Shown here one piece after another: positions 8,878-16,972 of a stretch of 64,000 bases of DNA; the first letter of the stretch is position 1; each line of letters starts with the position of its first letter. Source of the DNA: Allobosea sp. 117 (GTDB taxonomy: Bacteria; Pseudomonadota; Alphaproteobacteria; Rhizobiales; Xanthobacteraceae); NCBI RefSeq assembly GCF_000702305.1, contig NZ_JNLC01000016.1, forward strand, positions 248,001 through 312,000, written 5' to 3'. The position numbers and the translations under genes are program-made. Under the pieces are notes generated by a model that did not search any database, had not been told where the DNA came from, and was given only the letters and a program-made list of their open reading frames with translations.

Positions 8878-9612
8878 ATGGGCATGATCGCCGAGGACGG
8901 AGCGGATGGCCGTCCGCTCTATCAGCGGATGAAGGACGACCTCGTCCGCCGCATCCTCAGCGGCGAATGGCGCCCCGGCGAACTGGTGCCGAGCGAGGTG
9001 GCGCTCGCCGCCGCCTATGAGGTGAGCGTCGGCACGGCGCGCAAGGCGATCGACCAGTTGGCGCAGAGCGGCCTTGTCGACCGGCGGCGCGGGCGCGGCA
9101 CCACCATCGCCACCAACCGCACGCCGGCCCGCCCCTTCCGCTTCCTGCGCTTCCGCACCGACGACGGCCGCCGCACCGACCAGAGCCTCTATCTCGAATG
9201 CACCTCCTCCCGCGCGACAGTGACGGAGGCGCGCCGGCTCGGCGTCAACCGCGGCACCGCGGTGGCGCGGGTGCTGCGCCGGCGCACCGCGCCGGGCGGA
9301 GGACCGGCGCTGCTGGAGCGCATCGTGCTGCGCGAGGACCTCTGTCCCGGCGCCGGGCGGCTGATCGCGCAGACCAGCCCGGTCAGCCTGTCGAGCTTCC
9401 TCGACCAGAATTTCCACATCCTCATTGTGCGGGTCGACGAGGAGATTCGCGCCGCCGTGGCCGATGCGGCGGATGCCGAGCATCTCGACGTCGCACTCGG
9501 CACGCCGGTGCTGGAGGTCGACCGTACGGCGCTCGACCTCGGCGGCAGGGTGATCGAGTTCCGCCGGGTTCACGCCGCGCCCGGTCTGCATTACGCCAAC
9601 AGCCGAAGCTGA
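8878..9612 (+). CDS. GntR family transcriptional regulator with UTRA sensor domain (HutC subfamily)
   Basis: Encodes 244 residues. Residues 10-80 are a GntR winged helix: PLYQRMKDDLVRRILSGEW, then VPSEVALAAAYEVSVGTARKAIDQL and LVDRRRGRGTT. Residues about 95-240 fit the UTRA ligand-binding fold of the HutC subfamily (LLERIVLRED, FHILIVRVDEEI, TPVLEVDRTALDLGG, EFRRVHA). Such proteins are usually repressors released by a small molecule. The ATG at 8878 is taken because it puts the HTH near the N-terminus; the frame is open for 35 codons upstream. The likely target is the divergent TauE/SafE gene. The Hsp70-like gene begins 75 bp downstream. Confidence 0.88.
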   Translation: MGMIAEDGADGRPLYQRMKDDLVRRILSGEWRPGELVPSEVALAAAYEVSVGTARKAIDQLAQSGLVDRRRGRGTTIATNRTPARPFRFLRFRTDDGRRTDQSLYLECTSSRATVTEARRLGVNRGTAVARVLRRRTAPGGGPALLERIVLREDLCPGAGRLIAQTSPVSLSSFLDQNFHILIVRVDEEIRAAVADAADAEHLDVALGTPVLEVDRTALDLGGRVIEFRRVHAAPGLHYANSRS

Positions 9613-9687
9613 ATCGCCCTCCGGCGCCATTGCGGCCACATTGCTGGTCCAAAGGCGCCGGCCCACCCGACCGGAGACGCCTTTCCC

Positions 9688-10941
9688 ATGCTCGCCTGCG
9701 GCCTCGATTTCGGCACCTCCAACACGACGCTCGGCCTCGCCATGGCGAACGGGCCGCGCCTTGCCGCGCTCGAGGGCGACAAGGTCACGGTGCCGAGCGC
9801 GGTGTTCTATGGGCGCGACGGCGCCGCCGCGATCGGGCGTGCCGCCATGGGCCGCTATGCGGAAGGCGACGACGGGCGGCTCATGCGCTCGCTGAAAGCC
9901 GTGCTCGGTAGCCCGCTGATCGACGAGAAGACGCAGATCGGGCGCGCCGCCATCGGGTTCCGCGACGTGATCGGCGATTTCCTGGCTAAGGTGAAGGCGC
10001 GCTCGGAGATCGATGCCGGCCGTCCCATCGAGGCGGTGGTGCTCGGCCGGCCGGTGTTCTTCGTCGACAATGACGCGCGCGCCAACGACAAGGCGGAGGC
10101 AGTGCTGCGCGAGGTGGCGCACGGCATCGGCTTCGCCGAGGTGTCCTGCCAGTACGAGCCGATCGCCGCCGCCTTCGACTATGAGCAGCAGGTGAGCGGC
10201 GAGGAGATCGCGCTGATCGCCGACATCGGCGGCGGCACCTCGGATTTCTCGATCGTCCGGCTCTCCGCCGAGCGCCATCGGCACGCCGACCGCGCCGCCG
10301 ACATCCTTGCCAATGACGGCGTGCGCATAGGCGGCACCGATTTCGACCGCCTGCTCAGCCTCGGCGAGCTGATGCCGCTGCTCGGCTATCGCAGTCCTAT
10401 GAAGAAGCCCGGCCGCGACGTGCCGAGCGGCTATTTCCACGAGCTCGCCACCTGGTCGAGCATCAACCGGCTCTACAACAGCCGCACGCTGCGCGAGCTC
10501 CAGGAAGTGCGGCGCGAGGCGGCGCGGCCGAAGCTCGTCGATCGGCTGATCCGGGTGATCGCGGAGCAGCGCGGCCACACCCTCGCCATGCAGACGGAAG
10601 AGGCGAAGATCGCCCTCTCCTCCGCCGACAGCGTAAGAGTCGATCTCGGCTGGCTGGAGGCCGCGCTCACGACGGAGATCACCGTCGCGGGACTCGTCAG
10701 CCATACAGCGGAGCTGGCGCGGCGGATCGCGGCGCGCATCGACATCTGCCTGGAGCAGGCCGGGCTTGACATCGACGACATCGACGCCGTGTTCATGACC
10801 GGCGGCTCGACCCGCCTGCCCCATGTCTATCGGGCGATCGTCGCGGCGGCGCCGGGCGCGCGGGTGGTCGACGGCGACACTTTCGGGTCGGTCGGCACCG
10901 GCCTCGCCATCGAGGCCGGCCGGCGCTACGGCCACGGCTGA
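9688..10941 (+). CDS. Hsp70 family protein, short YegD-like form lacking the substrate-binding domain
   Basis: Encodes 417 residues, only the actin/Hsp70 ATPase core. Visible ATP-binding motifs are phosphate-1 CGLDFGTSNTTLGLA (4-18), phosphate-2 ALIADIGGGTSDFSIV (about 173-188) and the adenosine motif VFMTGGSTRLP (about 370-380). It ends about where the nucleotide-binding domain of DnaK would end, and there is no peptide-binding beta-sandwich. This matches YegD-type proteins, whose clients are unknown. An FHELATWSSINRLYNSRTLREL insertion near 250 is typical of the group. It follows the GntR gene in the same direction but is probably independent. The cspA-type gene is convergent. Confidence 0.88.
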   Translation: MLACGLDFGTSNTTLGLAMANGPRLAALEGDKVTVPSAVFYGRDGAAAIGRAAMGRYAEGDDGRLMRSLKAVLGSPLIDEKTQIGRAAIGFRDVIGDFLAKVKARSEIDAGRPIEAVVLGRPVFFVDNDARANDKAEAVLREVAHGIGFAEVSCQYEPIAAAFDYEQQVSGEEIALIADIGGGTSDFSIVRLSAERHRHADRAADILANDGVRIGGTDFDRLLSLGELMPLLGYRSPMKKPGRDVPSGYFHELATWSSINRLYNSRTLRELQEVRREAARPKLVDRLIRVIAEQRGHTLAMQTEEAKIALSSADSVRVDLGWLEAALTTEITVAGLVSHTAELARRIAARIDICLEQAGLDIDDIDAVFMTGGSTRLPHVYRAIVAAAPGARVVDGDTFGSVGTGLAIEAGRRYGHG

Positions 10942-10964
10942 TCCGCCCGGCAGGGATTCGAATG

Positions 10965-10996
10965 AAAAGGCCGCCGCCCCGGAAGGGACGACGGCC
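10965..10996 (-). terminator. Rho-independent terminator of the first cold-shock gene
   Basis: On the minus strand a 12-bp stem (GGCCGTCGTCCC pairing with GGGGCGGCGGCC, two G-U pairs, loop TTCC) is followed by TTTT. It is downstream of the csp gene ending at 11064. A second GC hairpin (GGGCGGG/CCCGCCC, 11009-11024) lies between. Confidence 0.8.
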
Positions 10997-11063
10997 TGAA
11001 GATGGATGGGGCGGGTGCCCGCCCGATCTTATGCAACGCATGCGGGCCGAAACCCGCGCCGCC

Positions 11064-11279
11064 TCAGGCGGTGCGCAGGTTGACCGCGGAGGTCTTGCCC
11101 GAACGCTGGTCGGTCTGCAGCTCGAAGGAGATCTTCTCGCCATCGCGCAGGCCCTGCAGGCCCGAGCGCTGAACCGCGCTGATGTGAACGAACACGTCCT
11201 TGCCGCCGGAGTCCGGCTGGATGAAGCCGTAGCCCTTCTGGTCGTTGAACCACTTAACGGTGCCGGTCAGGGTAGACAT
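11064..11279 (-). CDS. Cold-shock protein, CspA family (copy 1)
   Basis: Encodes 71 residues: a single cold-shock (OB-fold) domain with the RNP1 motif KGYGFIQ and RNP2 motif VFVHISA, which bind single-stranded RNA or DNA. In this family they act as RNA chaperones that melt secondary structure. The ATG at 11279 gives the canonical MSTLTGTVKWFN start. After the first few residues it differs from the neighbouring copy at 11599-11811 at only about six positions, so the two are recent tandem duplicates. The 319-bp region upstream probably includes a long leader, as is usual for csp mRNAs. Own terminator at 10965-10996. Confidence 0.95.
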   Translation of the reverse strand: MSTLTGTVKWFNDQKGYGFIQPDSGGKDVFVHISAVQRSGLQGLRDGEKISFELQTDQRSGKTSAVNLRTA

Positions 11280-11598
11280 AGTCTCAAGTCTCTCAGATTC
11301 AGGTTGCGCATTCCGGCCGGCCGCCGCCAAAGCCACCAGCCATCGGTCGATATTGGAAGAGAAGCTGAACGTGCGCCCGCATCATGCTGGCGAAACGCCC
11401 CAGTCGTCCGGCCAAAATCTGCGCAGAGACTAGACGGAATGGCGGGCGATGCAAGAGCACCCGCGTCCAATTCGTACGATTGCCAAAAGCGGGAAACCGC
11501 CATCACCGAAAGGCAATGGCGGCTCGCGGCTCATGGCAGAACCGGGAACGGTTCAAATGTCACGGGAGAGTATGCCGTAACGGCAGCTCCCGCCGGTC
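11280..11598. other. 319-bp spacer between the two cold-shock genes; leader of copy 1
   Basis: No convincing gene. It should hold the promoter and leader of copy 1. Next to the stop of copy 2 is a nested hairpin: outer arms CGGGAG/CTCCCG (11563-11568 and 11587-11592) and inner arms TGCCG/CGGCA around TAA (11573-11585). It has no U-run, so it may be a factor-dependent stop or a 3'-end stabiliser for copy 2. Confidence 0.45.
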
Positions 11599-11811
11599 TC
11601 AGCCGACGCGCAGATTGACCGCAGACGTCTTGCCCGAGCGCTGGTCGGTCTGCAGCTCGAACGAGACCTTCTCGCCATCGCGCAGGCCGCGCAGGCCGGA
11701 ACGCTCGACGGCGCTGATGTGGACGAACACGTCCTTACCGCCGCTGTCCGGCTGGATGAAGCCGTAGCCCTTCTGCTCGTTGAACCACTTGACGGTGCCG
11801 GTATCAGCCAT
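11599..11811 (-). CDS. Cold-shock protein, CspA family (copy 2)
   Basis: Encodes 70 residues: one cold-shock domain with KGYGFIQ and VFVHISA, beginning MADTGTVKWFNEQKG. Nucleic-acid-binding RNA chaperone by family. Very similar to the adjacent copy 1 in both protein and DNA. Differences are conservative (D/E, Q/E, Q/R, I/V) apart from both termini. The upstream stretch 11812-12046 has no other gene and is probably its promoter and a long 5' leader. Conservation of both copies suggests different expression conditions rather than redundancy; that is inference. Confidence 0.95.
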   Translation of the reverse strand: MADTGTVKWFNEQKGYGFIQPDSGGKDVFVHISAVERSGLRGLRDGEKVSFELQTDQRSGKTSAVNLRVG

Positions 11812-12046
11812 AGGGAAACCTTCAGAGAGTGTTGCGCGACGAACGAGCTAACGCACAGCCGCCCGTTCTGTTCAGATCGAGTTTTGGAGAAGAATCAGAT
11901 CGCACGTCCTGAAGGGTTCAGACGGAACGCCCAGTTGTTCGGCCAAAGTCGACGGCGCCACAGCTTGGACGAAATTGTGGCTTTTGCACGACGAGGACGA
12001 AAACGCCGTGCGGGGCGGTCAGGCCCGGCACGGCGGACGGGATCGA

Positions 12047-12361
12047 TCAATAGCAGTAGTTGCGATCGACGCGGGCGACGGCGCCGTTCGGGTAGTGATA
12101 GAAGCACCGCCCGCCCGACCAGTAGTAATAGCCGGCGCGCCGGCGGTCGCTGGCGGCACCTACCGCGGCGCCGGTCGCGCCGCCGATCACCGCGCCGGCG
12201 ACCGCGCCGCCCGCGCGGCCGGTCACCGCACCGCCAATGATGGCGCCCGTGACGGCACCGACCGCCGCGCCGGCGGCGGTGTTGTTCTGGGCCGAGGCCG
12301 GCGTGGCGGACGCGAAGGCGCCGGCGACAAGAAGGGCGGCGAGAGAGGCACGAGTGAGCAT
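12047..12361 (-). CDS. Small exported glycine-zipper protein
   Basis: Encodes 104 residues. The first 24 form a signal peptide (MLTRASLAALLVAGAFASATPASA-QN). Residues about 28-70 are a glycine zipper (repeats of GAAVGAVTGAIIGGAV type), which packs as helices in or across a membrane. The tail is rich in aromatic residues (YYYWSGGRCFYHYPNG) with two cysteines, and ends in NYCY. Related small proteins are common in Hyphomicrobiales envelopes; the function is unknown. The ATG at 12361 has GGAG about 9 nt upstream; a start at 12409 would bury the signal peptide. A GTTC-type direct repeat and a -10-like TAGATA lie upstream (12416-12449), as for two other small exported proteins in the window. Confidence 0.8.
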   Translation of the reverse strand: MLTRASLAALLVAGAFASATPASAQNNTAAGAAVGAVTGAIIGGAVTGRAGGAVAGAVIGGATGAAVGAASDRRRAGYYYWSGGRCFYHYPNGAVARVDRNYCY

Positions 12362-12415
12362 GTTTCGTCTCCGGTGGCGGCATCCGCGCGCGGCGGATAC
12401 GTCTTTCATGTCACG

Positions 12416-12449
12416 TATCTAGCCGATCCATTCCGAACGGCGGATGAAC
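12416..12449 (-). promoter_or_regulatory. GTTC direct-repeat promoter of the glycine-zipper gene
   Basis: On the minus strand GTTC at 12449-12446 and GTTC at 12438-12435 have an 11-bp period (GTTCAT-N5-GTTC). A -10-like TAGATA (12421-12416) follows 13 bp later. Spacing and half-site match the three sites at 37033, 37472 and 37972. The distal TGAACG element is not present here in the same form. Confidence 0.5.
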
Positions 12450-12470
12450 GCAACGGAAGGAACCGCAGCT

Positions 12471-14750
12471 TCAGCAGGCCTGCGCCTCCACCACCGCGAG
12501 CGCCGTCATGTTGACGATGCCACGCGCCGTCACCGAGGGGGTGAGGATGTGCGCCGGGCGCGCCGTGCCGAGCAGGATCGGCCCGACGGGCAGCGCGTCG
12601 CCGAACACCTTGACCATCTGGTAAGAAATGTTGGCCGCGTCGAGATTCGGCATGACGAGGATGTTCGCCACGCCCTGCAGCCGGCTGCCCGGCAGCACGC
12701 GCTCGCGCATCTCCGGCACGAGGGCACTGTCGCCCTCCATCTCGCCGTCCACCATCAGTTCTGGCGCGCGCTGGTGCATCAGCCCGGTGGCGGCGCGCAT
12801 CTTCTTCGCGCTCTCATCGTCGCGGCTGCCGAAATCGGAATGCGACAGCATGGCGATGCGCGGCTCGATGCCGAAGCGCTTCACGTGGCTGGCGGCGAGG
12901 ATCGCCATCTCGACCAGGTCCTCGGCGCTCGGGTCCGTCGAAACCTGCGTGTCGCAGAGGAAGAAGGCGCCCTTCTGGGTCAGCAGCATGGACAGCGCGG
13001 AGACGTCGCGCACGCCGGGCGCGAGGCCGATGATGGTGCGGATGTGCCGCAGATGGCGGATGAAGCGCCCCTCGACGCCACACAGCATGGTGTCGGCGTC
13101 GCCGCGCATGACGGCGAGCGCGGCGATCACCGTCGGCGTGGTGCGCACCAGCGTGCGGGCGAGCTCCGGGGTCACGCCCCGCCGGCCGGCGCGCTCGACA
13201 TAGGTCTGCACGTAGTCGCGATAGCGCGGATCGTCCTCGGGATTGATCAGCTCGAAGTCCTGCCCCGGCCGGATGGAGAGGCCGAAGCGCTCAAGGCGGG
13301 TGTCGATCACCGCCGGGCGGCCGATCAGGATCGGGCGGGCGATACCCTCTTCAACCACCACCTGCGCGGCGCGCAGGATGCGCTCGTCCTCGCCCTCGGC
13401 GTAAATGACGCGCTTCGGCGCCTGCCGGGCGGCGGCGAAGACCGGCTTCATCACCAGGCCGGAGCGGAACACGAACCGGTCGAGTTGTTCGAGATAGGCA
13501 TCGAAATCGGCGATCGGGCGCTTCGCGACGCCGCTGTCCATTGCCGCCTTCGCCACTGCCGGGGCGACGCGCAGGATGAGACGCGGGTCGAAGGGCGAGG
13601 GAATGAGCGAGGTGGCGCCGAACACCGGAGTCTCGCCGCCATAGGCGCGGGCGACGACGTCGGAGGGCGTCTCGCGGGCGAGCTCGGCGATGGCGTTCAC
13701 CGCCGCGATCTTCATCTCCTCGTTGATGGTGGTGGCGCCGGCATCGAGCGCACCGCGGAAGATGAAGGGGAAGCACAGAACGTTGTTGACCTGGTTCGGG
13801 AAGTCCGAGCGCCCGGTGCAGATCATTGCGTCGGGCCGCGCGTCGCGCGCGATGTCGGGCATGATCTCCGGCGTCGGGTTGGCGAGCGCCATGATCAGCG
13901 GCCGCTCGCCCATCGTCTTCAGCATCTCCGGCTTCAACACGCCACCGGCGGACAGGCCTATGAAGATGTCGGCACCGACGATCACCTCGGCCAGCGTCCG
14001 GGCGTCGGTCTTCTGCGCGAAGACGCCCTTATAGGGGTCCATCAGCGCCTGCCGGCCCTCATAGACCACGCCCTCGATGTCGGTGACCCAGATGTTCTCG
14101 CGCTTTGCGCCCATCGAGACGAGCAGGTTCAGCGTCGCGATGGCCGCCGCGCCAGCGCCCGAGGTGACGATCTTCACGTCCTCGATCTTCTTGGCGCCGA
14201 TGTGCAGCGCATTGACGATCGCGGCGGCGACGATGATCGCGGTACCGTGCTGGTCGTCGTGGAAGACCGGGATGTTCATCTTGGCGCGCAGTTGTGCCTC
14301 GATCTCGAAGCACTCCGGCGCCTTGATGTCCTCGAGATTGATGCCGCCGAAGGTCGGCTCCAGCGCGGCGACGACGGTCACCACATGGTCGACCTCGAGC
14401 GCCTTGATCTCAATGTCGAACACATCGATGCCGGCGAATTTCTTGAACAGGACCGCCTTGCCCTCCATCACCGGCTTGGAGGCCTCGGGGCCGATATTGC
14501 CGAGGCCGAGCACGGCGGTGCCGTTGGAGACGACGGCGACGAGGTTCTGCTTGGTGGTCAGCTCGGCGGCAAGCGCGGTGTCGGCGGCGATGGCCTCGCA
14601 GACGGCGGCGACGCCGGGGGTGTAGGCGAGCGCGAGATCGCGCTGGTTCGCGAGCGGCTTGGTCGGCTGGATTTCGAGCTTTCCGGGACGCGGCAGCCGG
14701 TGATACACCATCGCGCCCGAGCGAAGATCGTCAGAAATATAAGAGGCCAT
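12471..14750 (-). CDS. maeB: NADP-dependent malic enzyme with C-terminal phosphotransacetylase-like domain
   Basis: Encodes 759 residues, the length of the two-domain MaeB family. Residues 1-430 are the malic enzyme: [12 protein letters not shown] start, [29 protein letters not shown], then the NAD(P) fold with VTSGAGAAA and [12 protein letters not shown]. Residues 430-759 resemble phosphate acetyltransferase but in this family serve a regulatory, usually acetyl-CoA-sensing, role. The reaction is malate + NADP+ to pyruvate + CO2 + NADPH. The ATG at 14750 has AAGGAA 8 nt upstream; the frame to 14864 adds 38 unlikely residues. A single-gene unit; the divergent gene starts at 14968. Confidence 0.93.
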   Translation of the reverse strand: MASYISDDLRSGAMVYHRLPRPGKLEIQPTKPLANQRDLALAYTPGVAAVCEAIAADTALAAELTTKQNLVAVVSNGTAVLGLGNIGPEASKPVMEGKAVLFKKFAGIDVFDIEIKALEVDHVVTVVAALEPTFGGINLEDIKAPECFEIEAQLRAKMNIPVFHDDQHGTAIIVAAAIVNALHIGAKKIEDVKIVTSGAGAAAIATLNLLVSMGAKRENIWVTDIEGVVYEGRQALMDPYKGVFAQKTDARTLAEVIVGADIFIGLSAGGVLKPEMLKTMGERPLIMALANPTPEIMPDIARDARPDAMICTGRSDFPNQVNNVLCFPFIFRGALDAGATTINEEMKIAAVNAIAELARETPSDVVARAYGGETPVFGATSLIPSPFDPRLILRVAPAVAKAAMDSGVAKRPIADFDAYLEQLDRFVFRSGLVMKPVFAAARQAPKRVIYAEGEDERILRAAQVVVEEGIARPILIGRPAVIDTRLERFGLSIRPGQDFELINPEDDPRYRDYVQTYVERAGRRGVTPELARTLVRTTPTVIAALAVMRGDADTMLCGVEGRFIRHLRHIRTIIGLAPGVRDVSALSMLLTQKGAFFLCDTQVSTDPSAEDLVEMAILAASHVKRFGIEPRIAMLSHSDFGSRDDESAKKMRAATGLMHQRAPELMVDGEMEGDSALVPEMRERVLPGSRLQGVANILVMPNLDAANISYQMVKVFGDALPVGPILLGTARPAHILTPSVTARGIVNMTALAVVEAQAC

Positions 14751-14967
14751 CGCGAAATTTCCTTCCCCGCCGGAACGGCGGCCGGAGAATACGAACTTTG
14801 AAATGCCGCACAATGGCTTTTTGGTCGATTGAATTGGCCGCAGTTCGGCGTTCCATTGCGGCACGGGGTTGCGACGCGATCAGGCGCCGCTCCGGGCCGG
14901 GTACGTCCAAGTCGGCCAGGTCCACGTCAGCCTCGTTCAGATTCAGCCACGTTCAGGTCAGGCACGC

Positions 14968-16968
14968 ATGCGCAAGATCCTCATCGCCCTCCTCGTGCTG
15001 ATCGCCGTCGGCGTCGGCGGCTATTTCGGGGTCGACGCCTATGCGAGGGCCGAAGCGACCCGGCAAATCGACGCGGCCTTGGCCAATCTGAAGGGCAGCG
15101 GCATCGAGGCGACCCGCGGCGCGGTCGACTTCCGCCTGCTGAGCCGCACGCTCGAAGTGACCGACATCACCCTCACCTATCCGAACCAGGGCGGCGTAAC
15201 CAGGATCGGCCGCGTCACCGCCGCCGGCCTCGGTGAGCCGGCGCCGGGACGGGTCAAGGCCGACCGCATCGAGATCGTCGACCTCGCCTTCGACGGCCCG
15301 ATGTTCGCCGGCTCAGACATCGAGGCGAGCTACCGCCTGCCGCTGGCGACGGTCGAACGCTATGAGGGCCCGCAGCAGATTCGCGTGGCCGGTGGCGAGG
15401 CGTGGCGGGTGCTGCTCGCCTTCCTAAAGGAAAGCGCGGCGGCGAAGATCACCCTGCCGCGCGTGACCGCCGCGACCCGCAGCGGCTCCGGCGACGCCGC
15501 CACCGCGCTCGACGTCGCCTATGGTGCGGTGACCTTCGACGAGATTTCCGGCGGCCGGGTGGCACGCGCGACCTTCGAGCCTGCCACCTTCACGCTCAAG
15601 GGCCCGAAGGACCGGCCGAAGGAATCGGGCAGCGGCGAGATCGGGCGGATCACCGCCGAGGCGGTCGACGTCGGCACCGGCCTCAGCCTGCTCGATCCGC
15701 AGAACGGCGACCAGGAGTACCGCACCGTCTATGGGCGCATCGCCGTCGAGGGCTACCGCGTCAGCCTCGACAACGGCACCCGGCAGCAGGTCGGCTCGCT
15801 GCGCCTCGACGACCTCGCGGTGAAGCCGGCCGGCTTTCCGCTGGCGCAGGTTATCGAGGCCGGGCAGCGCGTCCAGCAATCCGAAGCCGATGGCGGCGAC
15901 GCCGATCCGGCCGAGCTCGGGCGCATGCTGACGGCGCTGGGTAAGCTCTATGATTCGATGCGCCTTGGCGGTGTCGCCTTCACCGACGTGACCATGATCG
16001 ATCCCGACGGCCAGCAGGGCACGATGAAGGCCATGCGCATGGGCCCGCTCGCCGACGGCCGGCTGGCGGCTTTCGCGCTCGAAGGCTTCGCCGGCACCGA
16101 CGACGGCAAGCCGGTGAAGCTCGACCTGTTCGCCATCAACGGGCTGAGGCCGGGCGGGCTGATGGACTATCTCGGCAGGGCAAGCGCGAATCCCGCCGCA
16201 CTGCATTCCCTGCCCGAGCAGCTCAGGGCGCTGCATCTCGTCGAGGGCGTGGAGATCGCCGGGCTCGAAGCACCGGCGGAGAATGCCGACGACGGCCCGA
16301 TCCAGGTCGCGAAGCTGAAGCTGGACTGGGGCGATTTCGTCGGCGTGCTGCCGGGCCGCCTCTCCGGCACGCTGCGCGTCGCCGGGCCGATCTCCGCCAT
16401 GAGCGACGAGGAGCCGTTCTCGCTGATGGCGGCGGCCGGCGCCAGGCGCGCGGATGTGGCGCTCGACATCGGCGCCAGTTGGAACGAAGCGGAGAAGAGC
16501 ATCTCCGTCGCGCCGCTCGCTGCGCAGGTGAAGGACGCCTTCGCCGTCTCTGGCAAGCTGAATCTCGGCGGCGTGAGCCGCGACGCCTTCGCCGCCGCGC
16601 CTGAGAAGCTGGTGGTGGCGGCCGAGACGGCGACGCTGACCTCGGCCGAGCTGACGCTCGCCGATTCCGGCCTCTATCAGCTCAAGCTGAAGCAGATGGC
16701 CGAGGAACAGGGCGCCAGTCCCGATGCGGTGCGCGACCTGTTCGCCGGCCTCGCCGAGCTGATGATCGGCCAGCTCGCCGCCGACCGGCCGGACCTCGCC
16801 CCGGCCGGCGAGGCGATCGTCGCCTTCCTGCGCCAGCCGGGCAGCACGCTGTCGCTGAAGATCACGCCGAAGCGCAGCCTGCCGCTGGTCGATGCGGTGG
16901 CGGCGCTCCAGTCGGACCCGATGGCGCTCATCGACGAGGTGTCGATCGAGGCGACGACGACGCGCTGA
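14968..16968 (+). CDS. Large membrane-anchored protein of unknown function (YdgA/AsmA-like architecture)
   Basis: Encodes 666 residues. Residues 1-22 (MRKILIALLVLIAVGVGGYFGV) are a single membrane anchor or uncleaved signal. The rest is predicted periplasmic, built of many short beta-rich segments (LEVTDITLTYP, GRVKADRIEIVDLAF, KVDLFAING-like stretches) without cysteines or catalytic signatures. This build resembles YdgA (DUF945) or AsmA-like proteins, but I cannot place it in a family. The ATG at 14968 is chosen because the anchor begins there. The stop is 4 nt before the glycosyltransferase start, so the two form an operon. The leader carries repeated TTCAG words (14935-14960). Function should be given as unknown. 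Confidence 0.75.
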   Translation: MRKILIALLVLIAVGVGGYFGVDAYARAEATRQIDAALANLKGSGIEATRGAVDFRLLSRTLEVTDITLTYPNQGGVTRIGRVTAAGLGEPAPGRVKADRIEIVDLAFDGPMFAGSDIEASYRLPLATVERYEGPQQIRVAGGEAWRVLLAFLKESAAAKITLPRVTAATRSGSGDAATALDVAYGAVTFDEISGGRVARATFEPATFTLKGPKDRPKESGSGEIGRITAEAVDVGTGLSLLDPQNGDQEYRTVYGRIAVEGYRVSLDNGTRQQVGSLRLDDLAVKPAGFPLAQVIEAGQRVQQSEADGGDADPAELGRMLTALGKLYDSMRLGGVAFTDVTMIDPDGQQGTMKAMRMGPLADGRLAAFALEGFAGTDDGKPVKLDLFAINGLRPGGLMDYLGRASANPAALHSLPEQLRALHLVEGVEIAGLEAPAENADDGPIQVAKLKLDWGDFVGVLPGRLSGTLRVAGPISAMSDEEPFSLMAAAGARRADVALDIGASWNEAEKSISVAPLAAQVKDAFAVSGKLNLGGVSRDAFAAAPEKLVVAAETATLTSAELTLADSGLYQLKLKQMAEEQGASPDAVRDLFAGLAELMIGQLAADRPDLAPAGEAIVAFLRQPGSTLSLKITPKRSLPLVDAVAALQSDPMALIDEVSIEATTTR

Positions 16969-16972
16969 TCCG

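Noticed and set aside
10950-10965. tRNA-like T-arm word GGATTCGAAT after the Hsp70-like gene
   Set aside because: There is no matching acceptor stem, anticodon arm or D-arm around it.
12444-14801. Open frame of 785 codons opposite maeB
   Set aside because: Shadow frame, no domain seen; MaeB is clear on the minus strand.
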